From Bin87 sp965203195 (GTDB taxonomy: Bacteria > Chloroflexota > Dehalococcoidia > Lucifugimonadales > UBA3495): a DNA stretch of 64,000 bases. Below, one piece after another: positions 18,293 to 30,200 of this stretch; the stretch's first letter is position 1; the number at the start of each line of letters is the position of its first letter. Location: contig OZ241860.1 in assembly GCA_965203195.1 (NCBI GenBank), positions 2,170,001-2,234,000 of the forward strand, written 5' to 3'. A model generated the notes under the pieces. That model searched no databases. It was not told the DNA's origin and worked only from the letters and a program-made list of their open reading frames with translations. Made by a program: the position numbers and the translations under genes.

Positions 18293-20203
18293 TTACTTCC
18301 GCACCACCCTGGTGTACTCGTGGCCCTTCATGCCGCCGAAGTAGCTGTTGTTGACCGAGTACTCGGCGACGACTTCGGGGTTGATGCCGAATTCGGCGAA
18401 CAGGAAGCCCAGGGGGATGGTGGCGTTCTGGTCGTACATAAACTGGCCGGCTTCTTTCATCAGGTTGAGGCGTTCCGTTTCGTCGACGCTGCTCTGCCAG
18501 CGGCTGAACAGGTCTTCGGTGAAGGGATCCTCGTACATATAGACGGCGCCGGCGAGGGCGGGGCTGACGAAATAGACGCGCATATTGCGGCCGGCCGGCC
18601 AGAAGCCGGTGCGGTGGGTCCACAGCACGCTGTTCATTTCCCGCGCCTTGTAGCGGGTGCGGATGGGCTGGAATTCGCCGATCTGGGCGTCCACGGTGAA
18701 ACCCACGTCCTCCAGCCAGGAGATGATGGGGACGGCGATTTCGGTGAGTTCCGGCACGCCGACCAGCTTGCCGGACATAAACTCGATGCTGGGGCCGGCG
18801 CCGGCTTCGTAGCCGGCTTCGGCCAGCAGTTCGCGGGAGCGGTCGGGGTCGTAGGCCGGGATTACCCAGGCGGGGTCAAAAGACGGGTCGGTGGGATGCC
18901 AGCCGGTGTTGGCCATCAGCTCCATTTTGTTGTCAAAGAAAGCTTCGTTGATGGCTTCGCGGTCGATGGCGTGGTTCATGGCGCGGCGCACCAGGACGTT
19001 GGTGTGCGGGTCGTTGGGGTCGCGCTTGTCCTCCAGGTACTGGCCGCCGATGCCGACCCACACCATAAAGGCGGGCAGGGTGCTCTGGGTGATGGCGAAG
19101 CCGGCGTCAACGATTTCGCCTTGCAGCTCGCGGGGGATTTCGGCGATGTCGGCCTCTTTGGCGCGGAGCATGGCCACCCGGGTCAGGTCTTCTTCGGCGA
19201 AAAAGAAGGTGAGGGTGTCAAAGTCGGGGTTGATGCGCCAGTGGTCTTCAAAGGCGCGCTCGTACTCCAGCTTGGCGCCCTGCTGGTAGCTGACGTGCTG
19301 CCAGGGGCCGGTGCCTACGGGGCTTTCGGCATAGACGGATTCGCCGTTGTTTTGCCAGTAGTCCAGGCTGTAAATGAGAGGGTCGGTGGTGGCTTCCGAG
19401 GCGTAGAAGGGGATCCACAGCTCCGGGCGGTTCATATTCCAGACCATTTCGTTGTCGCTGACTTCGGTGACGGTGGCGGCCCGGCCCAGCGTTTCGACTT
19501 CAAAGCTGCGCTGTTCGCCTTCCGGCCCCAGGAGCTGGTGCCAGAAGTCGCCGAAGCCGGTTTTGGCTTCCGGGTGGGACCAGAGCTGGAAGCTGAATAC
19601 GAAGTCGGACACGCCGAAGTCGCCGCCGTCGCGGTGGAAGGGCACATTTTCCCGCAGTTTAATGGTCCACTCCTGTCCGTCGGGCGATACTGACCAGGAT
19701 TCGGCCAGCATCGGGCGCGCCGACCAGTCCAGGTAATCGCGCTGGAAGAGGGCTTCCTGCATGGGCTGGAGCATACCCTGGTTGGTGCCGCCGACGCGCC
19801 AGCCCAGGAGGTTTTCGGCGTAGGGCGGGGTTATGGCGACGCGGAGGTCGGACTGGACGGGGACGCCGGCGGCGGGCGCCGGGGTGTCGGTGGGGGCGGG
19901 CATCGCGGTGGGCGCGGCGCCGCCGGCGCTGGCGTCGGTCATTCCCGCCGGCTGAACCAAAGCGGCGGTGGCGGTGGGCGGCGCCTGGGCCGGGGCAGTG
20001 GCGGCCGGGGCGGTCTGGCCGGAGGCGGAGCCCGAGGCGGCCGGGGCTTCGGTAGCGGCGGCGGCCGGGGCGGCGGGCTGGTTGTCTGCGGCCGGCGGCG
20101 GGGATTCGGTGGGGGCGCCGCAGGCCAACGCCAGCATCAGAGCGAGGGCGAGCAGGCCGCCGAGGGCGGCGCGCGCCGTGCGGATGGTAACGACATTGTT
20201 CAA
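18293..20203 (-). CDS. Peptide/nickel-type ABC transporter substrate-binding lipoprotein (SBP_bac_5)
   Basis: Extracytoplasmic solute-binding protein of the dppBC importer. 636 residues from TTG 20203, which has AGGAGG 8 nt upstream. A signal peptide with lipobox LALACG (Cys ~29) is followed by a ~100-residue Ala/Pro/Thr linker and a family 5 binding domain. Characteristic segments are AESWSVSPDGQEWTIKLREN, FSFQLWSHPEA, DPLIYSLDYWQNN, SPVGTGPWQHVSYQQG, VLVRRAMNHAIDREAINEAF and a C-terminal region with LMKEAGQFMYDQNATIPLG. Peptide specificity is inferred from family only. Own promoter at 20303-20331. Confidence 0.92.
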   Translation of the reverse strand: MNNVVTIRTARAALGGLLALALMLALACGAPTESPPPAADNQPAAPAAAATEAPAASGSASGQTAPAATAPAQAPPTATAALVQPAGMTDASAGGAAPTAMPAPTDTPAPAAGVPVQSDLRVAITPPYAENLLGWRVGGTNQGMLQPMQEALFQRDYLDWSARPMLAESWSVSPDGQEWTIKLRENVPFHRDGGDFGVSDFVFSFQLWSHPEAKTGFGDFWHQLLGPEGEQRSFEVETLGRAATVTEVSDNEMVWNMNRPELWIPFYASEATTDPLIYSLDYWQNNGESVYAESPVGTGPWQHVSYQQGAKLEYERAFEDHWRINPDFDTLTFFFAEEDLTRVAMLRAKEADIAEIPRELQGEIVDAGFAITQSTLPAFMVWVGIGGQYLEDKRDPNDPHTNVLVRRAMNHAIDREAINEAFFDNKMELMANTGWHPTDPSFDPAWVIPAYDPDRSRELLAEAGYEAGAGPSIEFMSGKLVGVPELTEIAVPIISWLEDVGFTVDAQIGEFQPIRTRYKAREMNSVLWTHRTGFWPAGRNMRVYFVSPALAGAVYMYEDPFTEDLFSRWQSSVDETERLNLMKEAGQFMYDQNATIPLGFLFAEFGINPEVVAEYSVNNSYFGGMKGHEYTRVVRK

Positions 20204-20302
20204 GGTGTAATCCTCCTGCCGCGCGCGGTCGCGGTGGCGAAATGTGGCGTCAGCGGCGATGCTGCAGGGCGGCAGAGGCCCGCATTGCCGCATTAGGCCG
20301 GG

Positions 20303-20331
20303 AATGTACTGAAAAGCGGGGGCATTGTCAA
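20303..20331 (-). promoter_or_regulatory. Promoter for the ABC importer operon
   Basis: On the minus strand: -35 TTGACA (20331-20326), a 17-nt spacer and -10 TACATT (20308-20303). It gives a leader of ~95 nt before the TTG start at 20203. Confidence 0.75.
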
Positions 20332-20483
20332 CCGGGGTTTTTGCGATAGTGGATGCCCGGCGGATTTCGGCCGCGCCGGGTCGGAAATGGTGTATGATGC
20401 GCTCCGTCCGCCACAGGGTTGGCGGCGGCGCGCGGCAGTCGCAGTGCCGGCGCGATAATCTCCGCAAGTGAGGAATGACAACG

Positions 20484-22691
20484 ATGAAAGCGATGGTCTT
20501 GGGATTGGGGCTGGCTGTAGTTCTGGCGGCAATTGTCGGGTTGAGCCTGGCGCTGTCCCCAAGCGGGATGCAGGCGCAGGCGCAGGGGGCAAGTCCGGCG
20601 GCGCCGGCTAATGTCCGGGCGGCTAATGGCGCCGAGCCCGGCCAGGCGGTGGTGAGGTGGGACGCGGTGGATACGGCGGCGTTCTATCGCATCGGATGGG
20701 TGAATATGGAAACCTTCCGGGCGGTGCAGGCGGAAGGCGGGCGGGAATGGCTGGATGTGTTCGCCTTTCAGGATGTGGTCAACCGGAGGCAAACTGCCCA
20801 GACCCTTTCCGATTTGGAACCGGGCGTGCAGTACGCCTTCATCATGGCCAGCGTGGGCCAGCGTTTTGGCAACGCGGCCGGCTGGTCGAACTGGACTTAC
20901 CTGACTACGACAGCGGCGGAGGCGGTATCCTGCCCGGCGGATGCGGGGACGACGCCGGGCGCACCCGGCGGAGGAGGTAGCGGCGCTCCGACGCCTACGC
21001 CGCCACCGGGGGCCACGCCGGCGGCCACTGCTACCCCGACCCCAACGCCCGCGCCGGCGGCCGGCGCAGCCGCCGATGGGGATTACGACGCCGACGATGA
21101 CGGGCTGATTGAAATTACCAGCCTGGCGCAGCTGGATGTCATCCGGCACGACCTGGACGGCGACGGCGTGTCCGTCCACGCCGATTATGCGGCGGCGTTC
21201 CCCAATGCGATGGATGAGATGGGTTGCTTTGCGGGCTGTTCCGGCTACGAACTGGCCGCTAACCTGGATTTTGACACCAACGGCAGCGGTCGCGCCGATG
21301 CGGGCGATGCCTACTGGAACGAGGGCGAGGGCTGGCTGCCCATTGGCGACCCCGAAACCGACTTCCGTTTCAACACTACTTTTGACGGCAACGGGCATAC
21401 CATTGCCAACCTCTACATCCGGTGGCAGGAAGCCGACCACATCGGGCTGTTCCGGGCTGCCGGGGATGACGCGGTCATCCGCAACCTGGGCCTGACCGGG
21501 GTCAGGGTGTCCGGCAAAGATTGGGTTGGCGGGCTGGTGGGCAGCAATGACGGGAGCATATCCGGCAGCAGCGTGGCCGGCCGGGTATCCGGCTTTAATG
21601 GGATTGGCGGGCTGGCGGGCTTCAACTCAGGCAGCGTCTCCGGCAGTCACAGCTCCGTTCCCGTGGCCGGCCGCAGCCACCAGGTGGGCGGGCTGGTCGG
21701 GCATAACGCCGGCAGCATTTCCGACAGCTATGCCACCGGCGCAGTGACCGGCGAAGGTGAGAATGTTGGCGGCCTGGTTGGCGTCATCGGCGACAATAGC
21801 GACGCCAGTATCAGCAACAGCTACGCCACCGGCAATGTTGCCGGAGATGGCGACAACGTCGGCGGCTTGGTTGGATATAGCAGTGGCAACATCAGCAACA
21901 GCCACGCTACCGGCAACGTGACCGGCGAGAGTGGCTATGTTGGCGGCTTGGTTGGATACAGCGGCTCCGGCAACATCACTGATAGCCACGCTACAGGCAA
22001 CGTGACTGGTGAGGGCAGATATGTTGGCGGCTTGGCTGGTTCCAGTAGAGGCGCAATCACCGCCAGCTACGCCACTGGTAGCGTAACTGGCGAGGGTTTC
22101 TTTGTTGGCGGCTTGGCTGGTTCTAGCGCCGGCGCAATCACGGCTAGCTACGCTACTGGCAACGTAACCGGCGAGAGTAGCATAACTGGCGATAGCAGCA
22201 GTGTTGGCGGCTTGGCTGGTTATAGCAGCGGCGCAATCACCGCCAGCTATGCCACCGGCGGCGTAACTGGAGAGAACAGTGTTGGCGGCTTGGCTGGTCA
22301 TAGTAGCGGCACAATCACCGCCAGCTATGCCACCGGCGGCGTAACTGGAGAGAACAGTGTTGGCGGCTTGGTCGGGTATTTCTCCCGGGGCCGCAGCAGC
22401 ACAATCACTGCTAGCTACGCTATTGGTCGTGTGACTATCAATAGCGATGTGGGTGGACTGGTTGGATACGGTTCCAGCGACAGAGTTACCGATAGCTATT
22501 GGGACACCCAAACTACCGGCAAGCCCCGCAGTGGTGGTGGGACTGGCAAGACGACGCGGGAGTTGCAGGCGCCTACTGCCGCCACTGGCATCTATGCCAA
22601 CTGGAATGCGGAGTGGTGGGATTTTGGCACTGCGCGCCAGTACCCCGTTCTGAAGTACCAGGGTATGGATGTGGCGGCGCAGCGGCGGTAG
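20484..22691 (+). CDS. Exported GLUG-repeat surface protein
   Basis: 735 residues from ATG 20484, which has GAGG ~10 nt upstream; ATG 20475 overlaps that site and is rejected. A signal peptide (~1-30) precedes a fibronectin III-like domain (~38-145, WDAVDTAAFYRIGW...), a Pro/Thr-rich linker (~155-195) and an Asp-rich DYDADDDGLIEITSLAQLD module. About a dozen GLUG-type repeats follow (~350-660; VGGLVG...ITASYATGNVTGE), then the ending W-DFGTARQYPVLKYQGMDV shared with the giant proteins at 24285-33467 and 36714-40757. There is no transmembrane anchor or LPXTG. Likely a secreted or surface adhesin-like protein. The DNA repeats in 21700-22380 are recombination-prone. Confidence 0.85.
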   Translation: MKAMVLGLGLAVVLAAIVGLSLALSPSGMQAQAQGASPAAPANVRAANGAEPGQAVVRWDAVDTAAFYRIGWVNMETFRAVQAEGGREWLDVFAFQDVVNRRQTAQTLSDLEPGVQYAFIMASVGQRFGNAAGWSNWTYLTTTAAEAVSCPADAGTTPGAPGGGGSGAPTPTPPPGATPAATATPTPTPAPAAGAAADGDYDADDDGLIEITSLAQLDVIRHDLDGDGVSVHADYAAAFPNAMDEMGCFAGCSGYELAANLDFDTNGSGRADAGDAYWNEGEGWLPIGDPETDFRFNTTFDGNGHTIANLYIRWQEADHIGLFRAAGDDAVIRNLGLTGVRVSGKDWVGGLVGSNDGSISGSSVAGRVSGFNGIGGLAGFNSGSVSGSHSSVPVAGRSHQVGGLVGHNAGSISDSYATGAVTGEGENVGGLVGVIGDNSDASISNSYATGNVAGDGDNVGGLVGYSSGNISNSHATGNVTGESGYVGGLVGYSGSGNITDSHATGNVTGEGRYVGGLAGSSRGAITASYATGSVTGEGFFVGGLAGSSAGAITASYATGNVTGESSITGDSSSVGGLAGYSSGAITASYATGGVTGENSVGGLAGHSSGTITASYATGGVTGENSVGGLVGYFSRGRSSTITASYAIGRVTINSDVGGLVGYGSSDRVTDSYWDTQTTGKPRSGGGTGKTTRELQAPTAATGIYANWNAEWWDFGTARQYPVLKYQGMDVAAQRR

Positions 22692-22755
22692 CCGGGGGCT
22701 TTGGGGGCGTTGGGGGTGTTCCGCGCCTGCCGAAAATGCCGCGCCGGGAGTACGC

Positions 22756-22784
22756 TTGCCGATTGCCCGCCGCCGGCGTAAAAT
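22756..22784 (+). promoter_or_regulatory. Candidate promoter for the CoA-transferase gene
   Basis: -35 TTGCCG (22756-22761), a 17-nt spacer and -10 TAAAAT (22779-22784). Nothing else is seen in the 282-nt gap 22692-22973. Confidence 0.6.
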
Positions 22785-22973
22785 GGCGGCGTCAATCACA
22801 GCAACAGCCGGCGGGGGCAGCGCCAGCGGCCTTTGGCGGCGGTCTTTGGCCACTGCCAACTGCTGCCTGACGATGACCACCGCCAACCGCCGACTGACGC
22901 CAACCGGCGGCGGCGCGGCATTGCGCACGATTTGAACCGGCGACACAATTTGAGCAAGCGAGGTGAACCGCTC

Positions 22974-24188
22974 ATGGCAGAAGCGAAAGGCCCTCTGGAC
23001 GGGATACGGGTGATCGACCTGGGGCGACACCAGGCCGGCCCCCGTTGCGCGCAGGTGCTGGCCCGGCTGGGCGCGGAAGTGATCAAGGTGGAACGCCTGG
23101 GCGGCGAGGAAACCCGCTACCATGCCCCCTGGGTGCGCCGCCAGTCCGCCTACTGGGTGCAGTACAACAGCGGCAAGAAAAGCCTCAGCATTGACCTGCG
23201 GAAAGAGCAGGGCAAGGAAGTGCTGCGGAAACTGGTCAAGGTCTCCGATGTGCTGGTGCAGAACTTCCGGCCCGGCACCATCGCCACAATGGGCTTCGGC
23301 TACGATGCGTTGCAGGAACTGAACCCGCGCATCATTATGGTCAATGTGTCGGCCTACGGGCAGTTCGGCCCCTACCGGGAGCAGATTGGCTATGACCCCA
23401 TCGGGCAGACGATGTCGGGCATCGCCATGGTCACCGGCGAGGAAGGGATGCCGCCTATCCGCGCCGGCGTGCCGATTATTGACCGCACCACCGCGCTGCA
23501 CGCCGCCATCGGCACCCTGGCGGCCCTGCACGAGCGGGAGACTTCGGGCCTGGGGCAGACCATTGACGCCTGTCTGGCGGATACGGGGTACAGCTACACG
23601 GAGATTCCGGTTACCGCCTATCACGGCGCCGGCATTGAACCCCGGCGGGGCGAGTCGGCGGCGCCGCCCTCGGGCACCTACCCCTGCCAGGACGGGTGGG
23701 TGCTGATTTCGGCCGGCGACCAGCATCACTGGCACCGGGTGTGCAACGCCCTGGGCAAGCCGGAATGGCTGGAGGATCCCCGCTTTACCACCCGCCACGA
23801 ACGGGCCAACAACGGGGCGGCCGTCAACGAAGCGATGCGCGCCCTGATGGCGAATATGACGATGCGCGAGGCCATTGCCCACTTTACGCATCACGATGTG
23901 GTGGCGGCGCCGGTGAACACCATCGCCCAGGCCGCCGCCGACCCGCATCCGTGGGAGCGGCGGGCGCTGGTGGAAGTTCCCGACCCGCTGGCCGGCACCA
24001 TTGCCGTTTCCGGGGACTTCTGGCACTTCAGCCGCACGCCGGCGGTGGTGGGCAGCACGCCCCTGGTGGGCGAACACAACGAGGATGTACTCACCGGGCT
24101 GCTGGGCTATACGGAGGACGAAGTGCAGTCGATGTACGAGGCCAGCGTCATCGGCAACTTTGACCATTATGACGAGGTGCCCGGCTAA
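22974..24188 (+). CDS. Class III CoA-transferase (CaiB/BaiF family)
   Basis: Transfers CoA between acids through an aspartyl-CoA intermediate. 404 residues; ATG 22974 has GAGGTGA ~8 nt upstream. Family hallmarks are GPLDGIRVIDLGRHQAGPRC, LGAEVIKVERLGGEETR, NSGKKSLSIDLRKEQGKEVLRKL, VQNFRPG, and VNVSAYGQFGPY. The predicted nucleophile is Asp203 in GQTIDACLADTGYS. The substrate cannot be told from sequence; formyl-, carnitine- and succinyl-type enzymes share these motifs. It lies alone between a promoter and a hairpin at 24213. Confidence 0.9.
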   Translation: MAEAKGPLDGIRVIDLGRHQAGPRCAQVLARLGAEVIKVERLGGEETRYHAPWVRRQSAYWVQYNSGKKSLSIDLRKEQGKEVLRKLVKVSDVLVQNFRPGTIATMGFGYDALQELNPRIIMVNVSAYGQFGPYREQIGYDPIGQTMSGIAMVTGEEGMPPIRAGVPIIDRTTALHAAIGTLAALHERETSGLGQTIDACLADTGYSYTEIPVTAYHGAGIEPRRGESAAPPSGTYPCQDGWVLISAGDQHHWHRVCNALGKPEWLEDPRFTTRHERANNGAAVNEAMRALMANMTMREAIAHFTHHDVVAAPVNTIAQAAADPHPWERRALVEVPDPLAGTIAVSGDFWHFSRTPAVVGSTPLVGEHNEDVLTGLLGYTEDEVQSMYEASVIGNFDHYDEVPG

Positions 24189-24212
24189 CGCCGTATATCG
24201 AAGCCGACGACT

Positions 24213-24240
24213 GCGGGGGCGAATGGTTATTCGCCCCCGC
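24213..24240. terminator. Hairpin between convergent genes
   Basis: A 12-bp perfect stem GCGGGGGCGAAT / ATTCGCCCCCGC with loop GGTT, followed by TCTTTGT, between the CoA-transferase stop and the end of the giant minus-strand gene. The same GGGGCGAAT palindrome recurs at 57227-57256. Confidence 0.65.
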
Positions 24241-24284
24241 TCTTTGTCCGTAGCCTTGATATGAAGGCCAGCGTTGTCAGCGAA

Positions 24285-27200
24285 CTACTGGCTGGCGGGC
24301 GCCGGCAGGTCAAAGCGGACGATGTTGGCCAGGGTGTAGCCGCCGTCGGGGAGCAGGACTATGAGCAGGGCTACATAAGTTTGCCCTGCCCTGCGGCCGG
24401 CGCAGGTGTAGGTGGAGGCATCCAGGCCGGGCAGTACCTCCAGGCAGTAGTCCGTGTCATCCGCGGCGTTGACTACCACCGCCACCTGCGCCGTCCCCGC
24501 CGCCGGGGGCGTCCAGGAGAGGGCTATCGTTCCCGGATCAGCGCCTACGGATGCGGCCAGGTCCAGCACCGTGCCCGGGCGCAGGGCGTAGGCCGTTGCG
24601 TAAGCGGCTTGGCCCGTTACGCCGCCGGCGCAGACCCGGTCGCCCAGATCGCGGGCGCCGGCCAGCTCCGTCCACACGCCGCCGGCGTAACGCAGCAGCG
24701 TCAGAATCAGCGCCGAATTCACTTCAGCGCGCAGGCTGGCGGACACCGGCAGGCAGATTTCCAGGCCATCGGCCGGCGCGCCGGATACCGCAACCGCCAC
24801 AGCCGGCCCGATGCCGAAGCCGGCGCCGATGGCCGTGGTGGGCGTATCGTCCGCCGGCGGCGATACGGTGGCGGTGGCGGCGCTGCCCGGCGGCCCATAG
24901 ACGCTTACCCCCGCCGGGGCGTCGGCGTTGACCGGCAGCGGCGCCAGCGTGTCGTCCACGGAGGCGAGCACCTGGCCGGTTTGGCCGGCGTAGCCGCCGC
25001 CCCGCGCCGTCATCCGCAGCGTAGCCAGCTCATCCCCGCCGCCATCATCAGCGCGGGTGATGACCAGCACCGCCTGCGGCGTCGCCCAGTCCGCCGGCGT
25101 AAAGGCCAGCGCCGCCGGCCGCACCGTCACATCAGGGTTGTCACTGACAATAGACACCGTCACATTGCCCGACGGCTGGGCCGTCAAGGACACAATGAAG
25201 GCGCTGATGCCGTTCTCAATCAGGTTCAGCACGGTGGGATTGATCGCCAAGCCCGCCGTGTCGCCATCCGTTACGGACACCGCTACCGATACGGCCGGCG
25301 CGTCAGAATACCTCCCGCCGGATGCCGTGTGCGTGAGCGTGGCCGCGTCGTTGGCGGTGTCGCCATCGGACGCCGCGCTGACCGTTACCCGCTGCGCTGT
25401 CGACCAGTTGGTCGTGGTGAAAGTCAGCGCCGCCGGGCGGGTGGTCACATCAGCATTGTCGCTGGCAATCGCAACGCTGACATTCCCGTCGGGCCGCGTG
25501 GTCAGGGCTACGGTGTAGGCGGTGCTACCGCCCTCGGCCAGGCGTAGCGCTGTGACCGACACCGACAGGGCCGGATCCGGGGCCGGCGGCGGGGCGGTGG
25601 TGTCGTTGACCGTCACGCCTACGGTGGCGATGACATCGTAGTAGTGGGCGCCGTTAGCCGTGTGGGTGATGACCACGTTTTCGTCATCCCGGTCATCATC
25701 GGACGCGGCGGTTACAGTAATCGTCCGCGGCGCCATATCCAGGGGCTTGAGGGTTACCTCCGTGGGCGAAACCGTTACCGCCGGGTGGTCGCTGGCGATG
25801 GCGATGGTGACCGCCCCCGTGAGGATGCGGGTGTCCAGTTCCACCGTGTAAGTGCCCGTGCCGCCTTCGTCTATCGTCAAGCTGCGGGGGACAAACGCCA
25901 GGCGGGGCGGCACGGCGCGCCTCACCGTCACCGTGTAGGTGCACGGCTTCACCCCGTCGTTCTCCTCCTCGCACGTCGTTTCCGCAACCGTCTCATCGGT
26001 CGTTTCGCCATCGGTGGTTTCGCCGTTCATCGTCTCATCAGGTTCCGGCTCCGGCGGGGTTACTACGATGACGATTTGGTTGCCGCGGTACTTCAGCGGG
26101 ACTTCTACCTCGGCGCCGCTGGCTACCGCCTGGCCGTTGAGGGTCATCGTGGAGCCGGACAGGACGCGGGGCGTTACCGTTACGCTGGCGATCTGGTTGG
26201 CTACGCTGGCGCGGTAGTCGTAGCGCAGGCTGAGGAAGGGTGGGGCCAGGCTTACCGCATCGCCCTCCGCATCGGTCAACGACAGGGACAGGAGCTGGTT
26301 GGGGCGCACGGCGATGATGGTGACGGTGACCTCGTCGTACACCGAGCGGCCGGCGGCGGTTACGGTGAGCCGGAACTTCAGGGTGCGGTCGCTGGTCAGG
26401 CCGGTGGGCGCCGGGAAAGTGGGCGAGGCCGTATTGGCGCCGGCAAGGGTCACATCAGGGTCGCCCTCGTCGCCGTCGTCAATTTGCGCCCACATATAGG
26501 TGAGCGCGCCGCCGCCCAGCGCCCGGCTGCCGCTGCCGTCCAAAGTAACCGTCTGGCCGGAGTAAGCCTCCGCGTCGGCGCCGGCTGCGGCCAGCAGGGG
26601 ACGCTGCGCGTTCACATCAAAACCCCCGTACTTCAGTACCGGGAAATGCCCCAGCCGGAAATCCCACGGGTCATCCCGGCCCTGGGCGTCGCCGGTATCA
26701 GCGTCGCCGTCCAGGTTGCGGTTCCAAGCCGCGTAAATGCCGGCGTAGCCGGCCTCCGCGCGCAGCTGGAGGCTGGTCTGGGATGTACCGGCGTTGCTGC
26801 CGCCGGCGGTGTTGGAGCCGGTGCCACTCTGACAGCTGCCGGGCTGATAGTAGCTGTTGTTAACAGTGCCGAAGACATTCCTGCCGGTCGGGCCGTGCCC
26901 GGTGAGGCAGCCTTGCGTGGCCCTGAGGGCTCCGGTTACGCCGCTGACGGAACTGGCGGCGTAGCTGTCGTTAATCGTGCCTACGTTCGATGGATGGGTA
27001 ACAAAGTTGAGGCCAACCAGCCCGCCCACCCTGGCGTACTGTCCGTTCCCGCTGGAGACGGTGACGGTGGCGTAGCTGGCGGTTATCGTGCCGCTATCCC
27101 CGTTCCAGCCCACCAGCCCTCCGGTTCTGGCGTCATTCTCTGTGGAGTTCACCGCGCCGCCCCGGGCATAGACGGCGTAAATGCTGCCCCCGGCGTTGCG

Positions 27201-30200
27201 GCCCACCAGGGCTCCGGTGCCTCCGTTAACGCTGCCGCCGTTGCGCACGCTGGGGTTGAGCAGGCCCACTGAGTAGATGCTTCCGCTGCCGTTCAGCTGC
27301 GCGAACAGCCCGGCGTTGCCGGCGCCGCTGCCGCTGATATTCAGGTTGGAAATGGTGCGGCCGTTGCCATTGAAGGCGCTATTGTAGGCCGGGATGGGCG
27401 TCCAGTTGGCGTAGGGCGCGTCCGCCGTGTTGTCGCCATCGGTGTCAAAGTCCAGGTTGGCGCGCAGCTCGTACCCCGTGCAGGTAGCCTGGTCGGGGGT
27501 GTCGGCATCGTTGTCGTTATCGGTGAGCGGGCAGCCCATCCGCCCGGCGGCGCTGCGGTCCCCGTTGGGGAAGGCCACGCGGTAGGCGGGCGCGTTGGCG
27601 GCGGCAATATCGCCGTCGCCGTCCAGGTCATAACGCACCGCGTCCAGCTGCGCCAGCGTCTTGATGTCAATCAGGCCGTCGTTGTCGTCATCGTAGTCAA
27701 GTACCGTCCGGCCCTGGGCGGCCAGGCTATGGCGGCCGTACTTCAGTACCGGGTACTCGCCGGCGACGCCGAAGTCCCACGGGTCGTCCGCGCCGGTAGT
27801 GGCGTCGTTGTCGCCGTCGGCGTTGTCCAGGTCGCGATTCCACTGGTAGTAAGGATCGTTGCTGGTGGCGCCGTAGTTCGTGGGCGTTTGCAGGACGGCG
27901 GTGGTACTGGCGCCCTCCGTGCGAATGCCGTCGTTGGCCTGGTCACAACGGCCGAAGCCGATATAACCGAAGCCGGTGGTATCGCTGTCCCAGTAACTGT
28001 TGGTAATGCTGCCAGCGCTAATTCCATTAGCTGCGACGCTCCATCCCGCCAGTCCGCCGACCCGGTTTTGGGGAAACCTGGCGCCGGCAGTAGTGGTCAG
28101 GGAGTTGGCATTGCCCAGGCCGCTGGTAACGCGGCCGGTGGCGTAGCTGTCGGTGATGCCCCCTCCCGTTGTCACCCCCACCAGTGCGCCCGTATAGGCG
28201 TTGTAGTGGATACCCCACCTAGTAGTACAGGTAGTGATGGTGGGACCTTCAAAGGAGGGGACGTCGAACTCGTTGATCACATTTCCGGTGGCGTAGCTGG
28301 AAACAATGTTTGACCCAGTTATCAAATCCCCGGCCAGGCCGCCGCAGCTCTTGCTGCCCCGGTCGCGACAGGAAACAGCTCCGGCAGCGTAGCTGGCGGT
28401 GATGTCGAGGTCCCATCCGGACCCCACCAGGCCGCCGACGCGGGCATGATTGCTATCCGCGGGGTCACTGGTTGTCTGCATCGCCGGCGGCTCAATAGCC
28501 AGCGGGACATTGGCGGTCACCGCGCAGTCGGCGGAGCTGCCGATGATTGCGATGCGGTTCCCGATGCCATAGTTGTCTCCCGTCAGACAGCCGATATAGC
28601 CTCGGGAAAAGGTGCCCGCGCCCTGGGTAAAGGTCACCGCGCCGCCGACAATCCGGCTGCCGTCGACCCGGCTGCCGGGTAGCAGGTACCCCGCCAGGCC
28701 GCCGGCAGCGGTATGTCTGTTGGCGCTGGAGGATCCCATTGCGCCGGAGCGCGTAATGGAGATCTGCGGGTTCAGCAGGTCCACATTGCGGATCGTGCCA
28801 CTGACGCCGGCAAACAGGCCGACCACGGTGTACTCGACATTGTTGTCAATGGCGCGGTTGATGTACAGGTTGGAGATGCTGCGTCCATTGCCCTCAAAGG
28901 TGGCGGTGTAGTCGGAGGCGTTAACTGCCGCCCAGTCGGCGTGCTGGAGGCCGCCGATGGGCGTCCAGCCGGCGCCGCCGTTCCAGTAGTCGGCGTCGGC
29001 GGCGGTAATCCGGTCATCGCCGTTTTCGTCGAAGTCCAGGTCGGCCATCAGCTCGTAGCCGGTGCAGGCGCCGGCGGGGCAGCCCATACGCGTGGCGGCT
29101 CTGCGGTCCTGGTGGAGAAATGCCTTGCGGAAGGTCGCGCCGGGGTCGCTGGCGGGATCGGGGTCGCCGTCCCCGTCCAGGTTGTGCCGGATGGCGTCCA
29201 GCTGCGCCAGGGTGGTGATTTCAATCAGGCCGTCGTTGTCGGCGTCATAGTCAAAGGGCTGGCCCTGGACGCCCAGGTCCATGCCGCCGTACTTCAGCGC
29301 CGGGTACAGGGTGGTCGTGCCGAAGCTCCACGGGTCATCGTTGCCGGTTGCCCCGTCCAGGTCGATGTTCCAGTTCTCGTAGATGCCGGTGTACCCGGTG
29401 GGGTTTTGCAGCGCGGCGGTGGTCTGGCCGCTGGCCGTGCCGGTGAAATCGCCGCCGTTGGACTGCCCGGTGCCGAGGGCGGAGTTGTCCCAGTAGACGT
29501 TGGTGAAAGCGGGCCGCCGGGTGGCGGTGGCCACGCCGCCCACCAGCCCGCGCCGGGTGTTGCTGCCGCTGCCGGTGGTGGACACGGCCCCGGTGGCGTA
29601 GCTGGTGGATATGCGGGGGTAGGTATTGGCCGTGGTGGTGGCGACATAGCCCACCAGCCCGCCCAGGTGGTTGGTGCCGCCGCCGCTGGCGGACACGGCG
29701 CCGGTGGCGTAGCTGGCGTGTATTTCGGAGTCGTGCCGGGTAATATACCCCACCAGGCCGCCCAGGTAGTCGATGCCGCCGCCGCTGCTGGATACGGCGC
29801 CGGTGGCGTAGCTGGCGCGGATGCGCGCCGTGGCGTCGGCGAGCTCCCCCACCAGGCCGCCCAGGCGGTTGCCGTTGACGCCGCCGGCGCCGGCGGTGGT
29901 TACCGTCCCGGTGGCGTAGCTGCGGGTCACTTCCGTGCCGGCCACGCGGCCCACCAGACCGCCCAGTCTGTTCTGGGGGCTGGCGGCGACGGCGGAAACA
30001 TTGCCGGTGGCGTAGCTGTCGCGCACGGCGCCGCCGGCGGAGCTGAGATACCCCACCAGACCGCCCACATCGCTGCCACTGGCGACCGTGCCGGCGGTAC
30101 TGACATCGCCGGTGGCGCGGCTGTTAATGACCTTGCCGAAGGTTACGCGCCCGACCAGGCCGCCGGCCCGCGGGATGCCCACGCCGCCGGCGGCCAGGGA